This document shows positions 55,913 through 64,000 of a stretch of 64,000 nt of DNA, piece after piece. The notes below the pieces were generated by a model. It was not told where the DNA came from, made no database searches, and saw only the letters and a program-made list of their open reading frames with translations. The position numbers and the translations under genes were made by a program. How positions within the stretch are numbered: the stretch's first letter is position 1; each line of letters starts with the position of its first letter. Origin of the DNA: Actinomycetota bacterium (lineage in GTDB: Bacteria; Actinomycetota; Thermoleophilia; Gaiellales; Gaiellaceae); contig SIRU01000034.1 of NCBI GenBank assembly GCA_004366385.1, positions 1 through 64,000 of the forward strand, in the 5' to 3' direction.

Positions 55913-56880
55913 GCCGCTCCGTGCGCGTCGCCGGGACGCTCGTTCTGACGACCGCCGCGATCGCATACCTCGCGTGGAAGATCGACCTCGCGACGACGCT
56001 CGACGTTCTGCGCGATGCGAGCCTCGCGTGGTTCGCCCTCGCGGCCGCGATCATGGTGCTCACCGTCCCCGTGCTCGCCGCCCGCTGGGGCCGCCTCCTG
56101 CGGGCGCACGCGATCGAGGAGCGGCTGCCGTGGCTCACGCGGGCCTACTTCGTCGCGTACACGGCGGGCCAGCTCCTGCCCACGTCGCTCGGCGGCGACG
56201 CGGTCCGGATCGTGGACACGGCGCGGCGCCACGCCGGGCGGACGGCCGCGATCACCGGCACGGTCGTGCTCGAGCGCGGGCTCGGCGGCGCCGCGACCGT
56301 CCTCCTCGGCGCGATCGCCTTCGTGCTCTCGATCGGCCGCTACGACGTGAGCGCGTACGTCTGGCTCGAGGGCGTCTTCGTGTTCGGGACGATCGTGCTC
56401 GTGTTCGTCTTCTTCGCCCGCTCGGCCCGCCCGCTGCTGCGCCGCACGCGTCCGCTGCTCGAGCGGGTGCGCCTCGCCCGCCCGCTGCGCGCCTTCTACG
56501 AGAGCGTGCACCACTACCGCGGCCGGCCGAGACTGCTCCTCGGCGTGTCCGCCGTGACGCTCGCCGTCCAGACCGTGCGCGTGCTCGCGATCTGGGCGTG
56601 CGCCGAGGCGGTCGGGATCGAGCTGGACGTGCTCGCGTACTACGTCATGGGGCCGCTGCTCTTCCTCGTCATGCTCGTCCCCTTCACGCTGAACGGGATC
56701 GCGGTGCGCGAGGCGTTCTTCGTCAGCTTCCTCGGGAGTCTCGGCGTCGGCGCCGAGCAGGCGTTCGCGGCCGGCTTCCTGTTCTTCCTCGTGACCGTGA
56801 TCCTCGCGCTGCCGGGCGGGGCGATCCTCGCGTGGGAGGGCGTGCGCGGCGGGGCTCGCGCCCGGGTCGAGCATGGCTAG
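55909..56880 (+). CDS. Lysylphosphatidylglycerol synthase TM region/UPF0104-type membrane protein
   Basis: 323 residues, eight or nine helices. AIAYLAWKIDLATTLDVLRDA, WGRLLRAHAIEERLPWLTRA and AYTAGQLLPTSLGGDAVRIVD near residue 85 (the P-x-x-x-G-G-D motif of this family), TGTVVLERGLGGAATVLLG and the C-terminal PFTLNGIAVREAFFVSFLG (N-G-x-x-x-R-E) are clear. These proteins flip or bind lipids, often with glycosyltransferases as here. GTG 55909 overlaps a 22-codon mini-ORF. The 3' end overlaps the next GT2 gene by 8 nt. Confidence 0.88.
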   Translation: MSRSVRVAGTLVLTTAAIAYLAWKIDLATTLDVLRDASLAWFALAAAIMVLTVPVLAARWGRLLRAHAIEERLPWLTRAYFVAYTAGQLLPTSLGGDAVRIVDTARRHAGRTAAITGTVVLERGLGGAATVLLGAIAFVLSIGRYDVSAYVWLEGVFVFGTIVLVFVFFARSARPLLRRTRPLLERVRLARPLRAFYESVHHYRGRPRLLLGVSAVTLAVQTVRVLAIWACAEAVGIELDVLAYYVMGPLLFLVMLVPFTLNGIAVREAFFVSFLGSLGVGAEQAFAAGFLFFLVTVILALPGGAILAWEGVRGGARARVEHG

Positions 56881-57772
56881 CGCCGTCGCACCGGACATCG
56901 CGGCCGTCGTCGTGACGTACGACGCGCTCCCGTGGATCGAGCAGTGCCTCGAGAGCGTCCGGGGCGTGCCGACCGTCGTCGTCGACAACGGCTCGAGCGA
57001 CGGCACCGTCGCCTTCGTCCGCGAGCGGTTCCCGGAGGTCCGCCTGCTCGAGCGCGAGAACCGGGGGCTCGCGGCGGGCTGGAACGCCGGCCTCGCCGAG
57101 ACCGACAGCCGGTGGGTGCTCCTCCTGAACGCGGACGCGTGGCTCCTCCCGGGCGCGCTCGAGCGCCTCGTGGAGTTCGCGGGGACGCGGCCGCGCGCCG
57201 CCGTCGTCGGCCCGCTCCTGCGCTACCCGGACGGGCGGCTCCAGCGCTCGGTGCGCGGCTTCCCCACGCTCTGGCGCCTTGCGACCGAGTACTTCTTCCT
57301 GCGGAAGCTTGCGCCGCGCTCCTCCGCGCTGAATGCCTTCTACGCGGGCGGCTTCGACCACGACGAGACACGGGACGTGGAGGTGGTGATGGGCGCGTGC
57401 ATGCTCGTTCGCCGGGCCGCGGTGGCCGAGGCGGGTCCGGCCGACGACGCGTTCTTCCTCTTCAGCGAGGAGACAGACTGGTGCTACCGCTTCCACGAGG
57501 CCGGGTGGGAGGTCGTCTTCTTCCCCGGCGCGGAGTGCGTGCACGTCGGCGGCGCTGCGCACGGCGGCCGCCTGTACCGCGAGAACCTCCGCGGCCACCT
57601 CCGGTTCCTGGCGAAGCACCACGGCGAGCGCTCCGCCGCGCGGGCGCGCCGGCTCCTGCTCGTCGCCCTCCGCCTGCGCGGTGTGCTCTTCCGGGGCGCC
57701 CGGGGCGCGACCTACCGCGAGGCGGCCGACTGGCTCGCGTCGGGCGACGTCGCCGCGCTCCTCGTCGAGTGA
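56873..57772 (+). CDS. Glycosyltransferase family 2 (rhamnosyltransferase-like)
   Basis: 299 residues. IAAVVVTYDALPWIEQCLES, PTVVVDNGSSDGTVAFVRE, LERENRGLAAGWNAGLAET and WVLLLNADAWLLPGALERL near residue 80 (the N-x-D variant of DxD) are WbbL/rhamnosyltransferase-like. EVVMGACMLVRRAAVAEAG and FFLFSEETDWCYRFHEAGWE near 195 give the catalytic acid pair. It adds a deoxy-sugar such as rhamnose to a lipid-linked glycan. ATG 56873 lies eight nt inside the previous gene. Confidence 0.9.
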   Translation: MASAVAPDIAAVVVTYDALPWIEQCLESVRGVPTVVVDNGSSDGTVAFVRERFPEVRLLERENRGLAAGWNAGLAETDSRWVLLLNADAWLLPGALERLVEFAGTRPRAAVVGPLLRYPDGRLQRSVRGFPTLWRLATEYFFLRKLAPRSSALNAFYAGGFDHDETRDVEVVMGACMLVRRAAVAEAGPADDAFFLFSEETDWCYRFHEAGWEVVFFPGAECVHVGGAAHGGRLYRENLRGHLRFLAKHHGERSAARARRLLLVALRLRGVLFRGARGATYREAADWLASGDVAALLVE

Positions 57773-57791
57773 GGGAGGATCGGCCGAGCAC

Positions 57792-59729
57792 GTGAGCAAC
57801 ATCTGGCTCTACCTCAAGCTCCTCGCGGCGACCGCGATCGTGCTCGCGCCGGGGATCGCGCTCGCGCGCGCGCTCGGCGTGAAGGGCGTCTCGGCCGCGC
57901 TCGCCTGGGCGCTGACGCTGCTCTTCGGCGCGCTCGCGGTGACGTTCGCCCTCGGCAGCTCGCTCGTCCTCGCCGCGGCGCTCCTGCTCGTCGCCGGGAT
58001 CGTCTCGGTGGGCGTGCGGCTCGTGGTGCCGCGCGCCGAGCACAACTCCGTCCCGTGGGCCTGGCTCGCGGGAGTCGTGGGTGCCGGTCTCGGGATCCTC
58101 CTCTGGAGCGTGGCGGGGACCGTGCAGGGCGACGGCCTCTTCCACCTAGCGCGGATCCGCAAGCTTGCCGAGCTGGACGAGCTGTCGCTCCTCGGAGTGG
58201 GGGAGTTCGAGGACGCGAGCCTGCATCCCGGGTACGCGTTCCCGCTCTGGCACGGTTTCGTGGCGCTGATCGCGCGGATCGCGCGGGAGGACCCCGAGCT
58301 CGTCGTCCTGCATCTCCCGTCCGTCCTCGCGCCGCTCGCCGTCGTCGTCGCGTTCGAGGCGGGCTGGGCGGTCTTCCGGCGTGCCTGGGCCGCCGGCGCC
58401 GTGGCGGGAGCCTCGGCGGGGCTCGCCTGCTTCGCACCCGGGAGCGGCGGCGCGTACACCATCCTGGCGCTCCCGGCCACGTCGTCTCGGCATCTCCTCG
58501 TCCCGGCCGCGCTCGCGCTCGCGTTCGTCGCGCTCCGGACGCACTCGGCGGCGGTCTACGCGTCGGCCGCGGCGGCCGGCTTCGTGCTCGCGGTCGTGCA
58601 CCCGACGTACGCCATCTTCCTCTGGATCCCGTTCGCGGGGTTCCTGGCCGTCCGCTGGCTGTGGACGCGGGAGGATCTCCGGGCCGGGCTGGCCGCGCTC
58701 TGCGTCCTCGTCGTCCCCGCGTCGCTGTTCATGATCTGGCTGATCCCGATCGCGGCCGACACCGTCTCGGTCGCGCCGGCGGCCGAGGAGGTCGAGCGCG
58801 CCCTCCGGAAGTACCGAGGCCAGCTCGACGTCCGCTCGCCGACGAGCTACAGCCTCGCGCCCGAGGTCTTCGTCCGCGGCGGCGCCATCGCGATCGCCGC
58901 GCTCCTCCTCATTCCGGTCGCCGCGCTCGCTGCGCGCCGTCGGTGGGCGGCGTTCGTCGTCGGCGGCTCGCTCGCGGTCTTCGCGGTGCTGCTCATCCCG
59001 ATGCTGTTCACGACGCTGTCGGACTTCGTGTCGATCTCCCAGGCGCGCCGGGCGGCCGGCTTCCTCCCGTTCGCGTTCGCGTTCGCGGGCGGGCTCGGCG
59101 TTCTCGCGCGGCTCGTCTGGCCGTGGCTGCCGCCGATCGCGCTTGCCGCGGGCGCGGCGCTCCAGTACCTGTACGCCGGCGACTTCGACTACGTCCTGGA
59201 CGACTTCGGGCCGGCGTGGGTGGTCTGGATCGCGGTCGTCGGCGCGATCGTCGCGGTCGCCGTCGGCCTGCTGACGGCGCGCCGGGCGCCGCTCGAGGAG
59301 TCGGCCGGGCTCGCCGCCGCGCTCTTCCTCGCACCCGTGGTCGCAGTCGGGCTCGCGAAGTGGGACCCGCTCCCGGCACCGCCGGGAAGCCTGCTCTCGC
59401 CCGGCCTCGTCCAGGCCGTCCGCGAGCAGGTGCCGGAGCTCTCGGTCGTCTACTCCGACCAGGAGACGAGCTTCCGGATCGCCGCGGCGGCGCCCGTCTA
59501 CATCGCCGTCGCGCCGCCCGGCCACGTCGCGAGCACGGTGCAGAACCGGCCGTTCGAGCGCGCCGCCGAGGCCCGCCGCTTCCTCCGCACCGGCGATCTC
59601 GCGATCCCGCGCGGCTACGGCGCGGACTTCCTCGTCGTCGACCGGCTGCGCCTGCGGCGCGACTTCGACCTGCCGGAGCTGTACCGCGACCCGCGTTTCG
59701 TGCTCTACCGGCTGCCGCCCGAGCCGTAG
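57792..59729 (+). CDS. Polytopic membrane protein, GT-C-like glycosyltransferase
   Basis: 645 residues, about 12 helices in the first 500 and a soluble C-terminal domain. Loop 1 contains GTVQGDGLFHLARIRKLAEL, an acidic loop pattern (G-D-x-x-x-H) of GT-C enzymes that use polyprenyl-phosphate sugars; AVVHPTYAIFLWIPFAG and LVYSDQETSFRIAAAAPVY-like SVVYSDQETSFRIAAAA lie later. It follows the GT2 gene by 19 nt and is the last gene of this cluster. Its 3' end overlaps the convergent hydantoinase B gene by 25 nt. Family assignment is tentative. Confidence 0.7.
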   Translation: MSNIWLYLKLLAATAIVLAPGIALARALGVKGVSAALAWALTLLFGALAVTFALGSSLVLAAALLLVAGIVSVGVRLVVPRAEHNSVPWAWLAGVVGAGLGILLWSVAGTVQGDGLFHLARIRKLAELDELSLLGVGEFEDASLHPGYAFPLWHGFVALIARIAREDPELVVLHLPSVLAPLAVVVAFEAGWAVFRRAWAAGAVAGASAGLACFAPGSGGAYTILALPATSSRHLLVPAALALAFVALRTHSAAVYASAAAAGFVLAVVHPTYAIFLWIPFAGFLAVRWLWTREDLRAGLAALCVLVVPASLFMIWLIPIAADTVSVAPAAEEVERALRKYRGQLDVRSPTSYSLAPEVFVRGGAIAIAALLLIPVAALAARRRWAAFVVGGSLAVFAVLLIPMLFTTLSDFVSISQARRAAGFLPFAFAFAGGLGVLARLVWPWLPPIALAAGAALQYLYAGDFDYVLDDFGPAWVVWIAVVGAIVAVAVGLLTARRAPLEESAGLAAALFLAPVVAVGLAKWDPLPAPPGSLLSPGLVQAVREQVPELSVVYSDQETSFRIAAAAPVYIAVAPPGHVASTVQNRPFERAAEARRFLRTGDLAIPRGYGADFLVVDRLRLRRDFDLPELYRDPRFVLYRLPPEP

Positions 59730-61189
59730 CCGCCGCCGCCCGGCGTCTCGATCCTGAGGACGTCGCCGGGCTCGAGGTCGACGGTCGCGAACGCCGGGAG
59801 CTCGACGCCGTTCAGCAGGTTGCGGCCGGGGCGCCCGTCCCCGCCGCCGCGAACGCCACGGGGGGCGAGCGCGCGCCGCTGCGTGAGGAGCGAGAGCCGG
59901 CAGTGCTCGAGCGCGCGCAGCTCGCGTACGACGCCGTCCCCGCCGCGGCGGTCGCCGTCTCCGCCGGAGGCGCGCTGCAGCTCGTAGCGCTCGACGCGGA
60001 GCGGGTACGCGAGCTCGAGCGCCTCGACGGGCGTGTTCAGCGTGTTCGACATGGCGACGTGCACGGCGGACGGCCCGTCCGCGTCGGGGCACGCGCCCTG
60101 TCCGCCGCCGATCGTCTCGTAGTACGTGAAGCGCTCGTTCCCGACGACGACGTTGTTCATCGTCCCCTGGCCCTGCGCGGGTACCGGGACGGCGTGGGAG
60201 AGCGCGGCGAAGACGGTGTCGACGATGCGGCTCGACGTCTCCGTGTTCCCCGCCGCGACGGCGGCGGGCGGGAGCGCGTTCACGAGGCAGCCCTCCGGCG
60301 CGCGCACCGTCACGGGCGCGAAGGCGCCGCCGGACGCGGGGAGGTCGGGTGCGGTCAGGCAGCGGACGACGTAGAAGCACGCCGAGCGCGTGACGGCGAG
60401 CGGGCAGTTGAGGTTGCCGGCGTGTTGCGGCGCCGTGCCTGCGAAGTCGATCTCGATCCCGTCGCCGGCGATCGTCACGGTCGCACGGAGCGCGAGCTCG
60501 CCGTCCGGCGTCTCGAGCGCGTCGCTGCCCTCGAAGCGGCCGTCCGGGAGCCCGCGGAGCGCGGCGCGGACGACGCGCTCGGAGTAGGCGAGGAGTTCGT
60601 CCATCGCCGCGACGACACGGTCGTGGCCGCGCCGGGCACAGAGCTCCGCGATGCGTCGCTCGGCGAGGTGGTGCGCCGCGAGCTGCGCGCGGAGGTCGCC
60701 GCGCCGCTCCTCCGGGCTGCGCATGCGTGAGACGAGGGTCTCCACGGCCTCGTCGTCGAGCCGCGTCGGCGGGACGACGACGCCCTCCTCGTCGAGCGTC
60801 GTCGACCAGGCGGGGATGCTGCCGGGCTCTGCGCCGCCGACGTCTGCGTGGTGCGCGCGCGAGACGGCGAAGCCGAGGGCGGTGCGGGTGACGATCGTGA
60901 GGTCCGGGAGGTGCGTCCCGCCCGCGTACGGGTCGTTCAGGATCCACGGCTCGCCCGGCGCGAGGTCGTGCGCGGTGACGGCGGCGACTGCCTCGGGCAT
61001 CGCGCCCAGGTGCACCGGGATGTGCTCCGCCTGCGTGACCATGCGGCCCGCCTCGTCGAAGAGCGCGGTCGAGCAGTCGCGCCGCTCCTTGATGTTCGCG
61101 GAGAACGCGGAGCGGATCAGCACCGCGCCCATCTCCTCCGCGATCGCGCGCAGGCTCGCGCCGAGCACCTGGAGCTCGACCGGGATCAC
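59705..61189 (-). CDS. Hydantoinase/5-oxoprolinase B subunit (HyuB type)
   Basis: 494 residues. VELQVLGASLRAIAEEMGAV, RSAFSANIKERRDCSTALFD and LNDPYAGGTHLPDLTIVTR (near residue 90) are HyuB signatures; HADVGGAEPGSIPAWSTT, NCPLAVTRSACFYVVRCLT and ETIGGGQGACPDADGPSAVH follow. With HyuA it hydrolyses 5-oxoproline, hydantoins or acetone-like carboxylation substrates using ATP. GTG 61189 overlaps the hyuA stop by four nt. Length is slightly below the usual 520-600. Confidence 0.9.
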   Translation of the reverse strand: MIPVELQVLGASLRAIAEEMGAVLIRSAFSANIKERRDCSTALFDEAGRMVTQAEHIPVHLGAMPEAVAAVTAHDLAPGEPWILNDPYAGGTHLPDLTIVTRTALGFAVSRAHHADVGGAEPGSIPAWSTTLDEEGVVVPPTRLDDEAVETLVSRMRSPEERRGDLRAQLAAHHLAERRIAELCARRGHDRVVAAMDELLAYSERVVRAALRGLPDGRFEGSDALETPDGELALRATVTIAGDGIEIDFAGTAPQHAGNLNCPLAVTRSACFYVVRCLTAPDLPASGGAFAPVTVRAPEGCLVNALPPAAVAAGNTETSSRIVDTVFAALSHAVPVPAQGQGTMNNVVVGNERFTYYETIGGGQGACPDADGPSAVHVAMSNTLNTPVEALELAYPLRVERYELQRASGGDGDRRGGDGVVRELRALEHCRLSLLTQRRALAPRGVRGGGDGRPGRNLLNGVELPAFATVDLEPGDVLRIETPGGGGYGSGGSR

Positions 61190-62931
61190 GCATGCCTCCG
61201 CAGGACGAGGGTTCCGTGCGTGTCGGTCTCTCCCGCCCAGCCGTCGGGCACCCACGCGGTCGCACCGTCGAGCTCGAGGACCTGGGGGCCGCGGGCGGTG
61301 AGTCTCGGGCCGGTGACGTCGAGGCGCGGGGCGGGGCGCGTGTCGGCGGTGCGGACGGCGACGAGCTCGAGCGGGCGCTCCGGGTCGGCGTAGCCGTAGC
61401 GGTCGGCGTGCGCGGCGTGGAAGCGCTCGGCGAGATCGGCGCCGAGCGGGATCGTGAGCTCGAACGACTGGCCGGCGTAGCGAAGGTCGGCTTCACCCTC
61501 GTCGGGGAGCTCCGCGGCGGTGGCGAGCGGCGTCACGTACGAGCGCACGTGGTCGCGCCGCTCGTCCGCGGCGACGAGGCCCAGCGCCGAGAGGACGCCG
61601 GCGGCGGCCGGGACGAGCACCGTCTCCAGCTCCAGCTCGTCTGCGAGCGCGCACGCGTGCAGCGGGCCCGCGCCACCGAAGGCGACAAGTGCGAAGTCGC
61701 GCGGGTCGAGGCCCTGCTCCACGGAGACGACGCGGAGCGCACGGGTCATCTCCGCGTCGACGACCGCGACCGCGGCGGCGGGATCGATGCGGCCGAACGC
61801 GCGGCGGGCGGCGTCCTCGTCCAGCTCGATGCCGCCGGGAAGCGTCTGCGGGAGACGGCCGAGGAGGAGGTTCGCGTCCGTCACGGTGGGCTGCGTGCCG
61901 CCGTGGCCGTAGCAGGCGGGGCCGGGATCGGCGCCCGCGCTCTCCGGCCCGACGCGTAGGGCGCCGCCCTCGTCGAGGCGCACGATCGAGCCGCCGCCGG
62001 CGCCGACCGTGTGCACCGCGAGCGTGGGCAGTCGCACCGGGAAACCGCCGACCTCCCGCTCGTGCTCGCGCCGGGCCGCGCCGCCGCTGATCGCGCACAC
62101 GTCGGTGGACGTGCCGCCCATGTCGAAGGCGAGGGCGTTCTCGAAGCCGGCGAGGGCGGCGATGCGGGCCGCGCCGACGACGCCGGCGGCGGGGCCGGAG
62201 AGGAGCGCGAAGGCCGCGTGGGCAGCCGCCTCGTCCAGGGTCGCGAGCCCGCCCGACGACCGCATGACGAGCGGCGCGGGGAGGTCTGCTGCGGCGGAGG
62301 CCGCCGCCAGCGCGCGGAGGTAGCGGGCGAGCGTCGGCCCGAGGTACGCGTCGACGACGGTGGTGGACGCGCGCTCGTACTCGCGCAGCTCGGGCGAGAC
62401 CTCGTGCGAGGCGACGACGTGCGCCTCGGGATGGCGGCGCCGGAGCTCGACGGCGACGGCCTGCTCGTGGGTCGCGTCGCGGAACGCGAACAGGAGGCAC
62501 ACGGCGATCGCATCGGCGTCGACGTCAGGGAGCGTGGAGAGGTCGAGCGGCTCGAGCTCGCCGTCGCGCGAGATCCGGCCTCGGACTCCTGCGCAGCGCT
62601 CGAGCGGGACGAGCGGCTCGGGGTGCTCCGCGCACGGGCGGTAGAGGTGCGCGCGGGTCTGGCGGCGGAGGTGAAGGAGGTGCTCGAAGCCCTCGTTCGT
62701 CACGAACGCGGTGCGCGCGCCGCGCCGCTCCAGGAGGGCGTTCGTCGCGATCGTCGTCCCGTGCGTGAAGCGCTCCACGGGCGCGCCGAGCGCACCGACC
62801 GCCTCGGCGGCGGCGATCACGGAGCGCTCCTGGTCGCGCCGGGTCGGCACCTTCGCCGTCCGCACGTGCCCGCCGTCGACGAGCACGGCGTCGGTGAACG
62901 TCCCGCCGACGTCGATCCCGAGCGCGCGCAC
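61186..62931 (-). CDS. Hydantoinase/5-oxoprolinase A subunit (HyuA type)
   Basis: 581 residues. ALGIDVGGTFTDAVLVDGGH is the ASKHA phosphate loop; RFTHGTTIATNALLERRGAR and FVTNEGFEHLLHLRRQTRAH are N-terminal HyuA signatures; ALAFDMGGTSTDVCAISGG near residue 277, TVGAGGGSIVRLDEGGALRV and GPACYGHGGTQPTVTDANLL follow, then FGGAGPLHACALADEL near 420. It is the ATP-using half of the enzyme. GTG 62931 is preceded by GAGAAT six nt away, a weak -10. Divergent from hemA across a REP-like element. Confidence 0.92.
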   Translation of the reverse strand: MRALGIDVGGTFTDAVLVDGGHVRTAKVPTRRDQERSVIAAAEAVGALGAPVERFTHGTTIATNALLERRGARTAFVTNEGFEHLLHLRRQTRAHLYRPCAEHPEPLVPLERCAGVRGRISRDGELEPLDLSTLPDVDADAIAVCLLFAFRDATHEQAVAVELRRRHPEAHVVASHEVSPELREYERASTTVVDAYLGPTLARYLRALAAASAAADLPAPLVMRSSGGLATLDEAAAHAAFALLSGPAAGVVGAARIAALAGFENALAFDMGGTSTDVCAISGGAARREHEREVGGFPVRLPTLAVHTVGAGGGSIVRLDEGGALRVGPESAGADPGPACYGHGGTQPTVTDANLLLGRLPQTLPGGIELDEDAARRAFGRIDPAAAVAVVDAEMTRALRVVSVEQGLDPRDFALVAFGGAGPLHACALADELELETVLVPAAAGVLSALGLVAADERRDHVRSYVTPLATAAELPDEGEADLRYAGQSFELTIPLGADLAERFHAAHADRYGYADPERPLELVAVRTADTRPAPRLDVTGPRLTARGPQVLELDGATAWVPDGWAGETDTHGTLVLRRHA

Positions 62932-62950
62932 GCCCCGATTCTCCCGCGAA

Positions 62951-63130
62951 CATAAAAACCGGTGTCAGACACCGGTCTTGTCAAGGGCAACGTGTCGAAA
63001 GTTCGTGCAAATCGTTCCACAGGGCATCGCCACGCTTGATCACGGTTTTCGGTCGTTGGCCAGGTCCCGAAATGCCGAGGTGCGCGCGCCGGGGGCGCAG
63101 CGCCTCCAAACCCGGTGTCTGACACCGGTT
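62951..63130. repeat. Palindrome-bounded intergenic element, copy 3
   Basis: CATAAAA, left palindrome ACCGGTGTCAGACACCGGT (62958-62976), CTTGTCAAGGG, GTGTCGAAAGTTC and TTCCACAGGG inside, right palindrome CCGGTGTCTGACACCGG (63112-63128). Palindrome starts are 153 bp apart. It occupies the gap between the divergent hyuA and hemA genes. Confidence 0.78.
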
Positions 63131-63144
63131 CGAAGCGCGGGGGA

Positions 63145-63150
63145 TAGAGT
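63145..63150 (+). promoter_or_regulatory. -10 box TAGAGT of hemA
   Basis: TAGAGT lies ten nt before GTG 63161, directly after the REP-like element. Confidence 0.45.
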
Positions 63151-63160
63151 TCGCGGCGAC

Positions 63161-64000
63161 GTGGAGCGCCTCGTCTGCCTCGGCCTGAGCCATCGCACCG
63201 CGCCCGTGGAGCTGCGCGAGCGGCTCGGTGCGCTCGGGCCCGCCGCCGGCAGCTGCCCCGCCGTCGAGGAGCACGCCGTGCTCTCGACGTGCTACCGCGT
63301 CGAGCTCTACGCCTACCTCGCCGACGGCGTCGAGGGCGCCCGCGACGAGCTGATCGACGTGCTCGCGCACGGCCACGGCGTCGACCGCGAGCTGCTCGTC
63401 GACCACCTCTACGTGCACGCGGGCGAGGACGTCTGTCGCCACCTCTGCCGCGTCGCCGCGGGGCTCGACTCGCTCGTGCTCGGCGAGGCGGAGATCCTCG
63501 GCCAGGTCGGCGACGCGCACGAGGATGCGCGCGCCGCCGAGACGGCAGGCCCCGCGCTCACTCTGCTCTTCCGCAGCGCGATCACCGCCGGGCGCCGCGC
63601 CCGCTCCGAGACCGCGATTGGTGCCAATCCCGCGACCGCGAGCTCGATGGCGCTGGCCCTCGCCGCGAACGCGGTCGGCGACCTCCGCGACAGGCGGACG
63701 CTCGTCGTCGGCGCCGGCCGCATCGCGCTCCAGACGCTGAAGGCCGCCTCGGGCCGCGGCATCACCGAGCTCGCCGTCGTGAACAGGACTCCCGAGCGCG
63801 CGGCCGAGGTCGCGGCCGGCTTCGGCGCAGCCGCCCACGGCCTCGACCAGCTCGAGGACGCCCTCCGCCGCGCCGACGTCGCCGTCAGCGCGACGAGCGC
63901 GGAGGAGCACGTCGTCGACCAGGCCACCGTCCGTGCCGCGATGCGCGACCGCGCCGACCGCCCGCTCGTCCTCGTCGATCTCGCCGTCCCCGCCGACGTC
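63161..64000 (+). CDS. hemA: Glutamyl-tRNA reductase, 3' truncated by window end
   Basis: 280 residues visible; the frame is open at the edge. VCLGLSHRTAPVELRERLGAL is summarised by GLSHRTAPVELRERL at the N-terminus, STCYRVELYAYL carries the catalytic Cys (Asn of the usual S-T-C-N-R is Tyr here), GLDSLVLGEAEILGQVGDA near residue 104 is the family's strongest signature, and LVVGAGRIALQTLKAAS binds NADPH near 185. It reduces glutamyl-tRNA to glutamate-1-semialdehyde, the first step of haem synthesis. GTG 63161 follows TAGAGT at ten nt. Confidence 0.93.
   Translation, partial: MERLVCLGLSHRTAPVELRERLGALGPAAGSCPAVEEHAVLSTCYRVELYAYLADGVEGARDELIDVLAHGHGVDRELLVDHLYVHAGEDVCRHLCRVAAGLDSLVLGEAEILGQVGDAHEDARAAETAGPALTLLFRSAITAGRRARSETAIGANPATASSMALALAANAVGDLRDRRTLVVGAGRIALQTLKAASGRGITELAVVNRTPERAAEVAAGFGAAAHGLDQLEDALRRADVAVSATSAEEHVVDQATVRAAMRDRADRPLVLVDLAVPADV

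Noticed and set aside
58146-61496. A minus-strand frame of about 1,100 codons opposite the GT-C gene and through hyuB
   Set aside because: Composition is the repetitive Arg/Ala/Pro typical of antisense frames here; clear membrane and HyuB proteins occupy the region in other frames.
28491-63130. The three palindrome-bounded copies as parts of a CRISPR array
   Set aside because: They are 14-20 kb apart, differ in length and inner sequence, and no cas gene is present.
1-64000. tRNA or rRNA genes
   Set aside because: Scanning gaps by eye gave no cloverleaf with CCA-proximal stem and no rRNA-like stretch; most gaps are under 150 nt.

Overview
The window is a single very GC-rich bacterial chromosome segment with dense genes, many GTG/TTG starts and 1-4 nt overlaps between neighbours. 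A futalosine menaquinone pathway, a quinol-cytochrome c reductase, actinobacterial-style glycan genes and many apparently leaderless starts (TANNNT 5-10 nt before the start codon, no Shine-Dalgarno) suggest a deep-branching actinobacterium, most likely of the Thermoleophilia/Gaiellales type. That placement is inference from gene content, not from a marker gene.

Layout. 1-7.4 kb: end of a membrane protein, a YmdB-type phosphoesterase, an M23-like membrane protein, an AI-2E-family exporter, a polyprenyl-synthase-like orphan with a 45-residue membrane protein, a 223-bp palindromic element, a VapBC-type module and a cyclase/NB-ARC signalling protein. 7.4-16.8 kb: a respiratory quinone block: UbiD, QcrA-QcrB-QcrC, UbiX, MenG/UbiE, polyprenyl synthase, MqnE, MqnA, MqnC. 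16.9-22.4 kb: a secreted phosphodiester glycosidase, DedA, a sugar aminotransferase and a CapD-type dehydratase. 22.4-26.5 kb: divergent secreted phosphatases (PhoX, UshA-like), both with Asp-rich inserts. 26.5-30.5 kb: DUF354 protein, LysR regulator, methyltransferase, small secreted protein, CBS protein.

30.6-40.2 kb is the most interesting part. It holds a tightly coupled operon: SdhA/FrdA-like flavoprotein, class I fumarase alpha, a repeat-containing 100-residue ORF, fumarase beta, ComA (phosphosulfolactate synthase), CysH, CysC and Sat. TauE, an Ig-fold protein and a PAPS sulfotransferase follow. A perfect GGATAA-N7-TTATCC palindrome precedes the operon, and a near-identical one overlaps the start of the lysR gene 3 kb away. 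I infer that this LysR protein controls both. Sat and CysC would make PAPS for the sulfotransferase, CysH would make sulfite for ComA, and the flavoprotein and fumarase could handle either C4 acids or their sulfonate analogues.

40-59.7 kb: PQQ-repeat protein and surface-glycan genes (O-antigen ligase, PIG-L and polysaccharide deacetylases, two ATP-grasp ligases, SDR, aminotransferase, flippase, glycosyltransferases), an SSI-like protease inhibitor, and a TetR/MFS efflux pair with two matching operators. 59.7-64 kb: hydantoinase/oxoprolinase B and A subunits and the start of hemA.

Three copies of a roughly 170-bp element bounded by 19-bp palindromes (about 28.5, 43.0 and 63.0 kb) lie between genes. 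No rRNA, tRNA, CRISPR array or transposase gene was seen. All calls are by eye; no database search was run.
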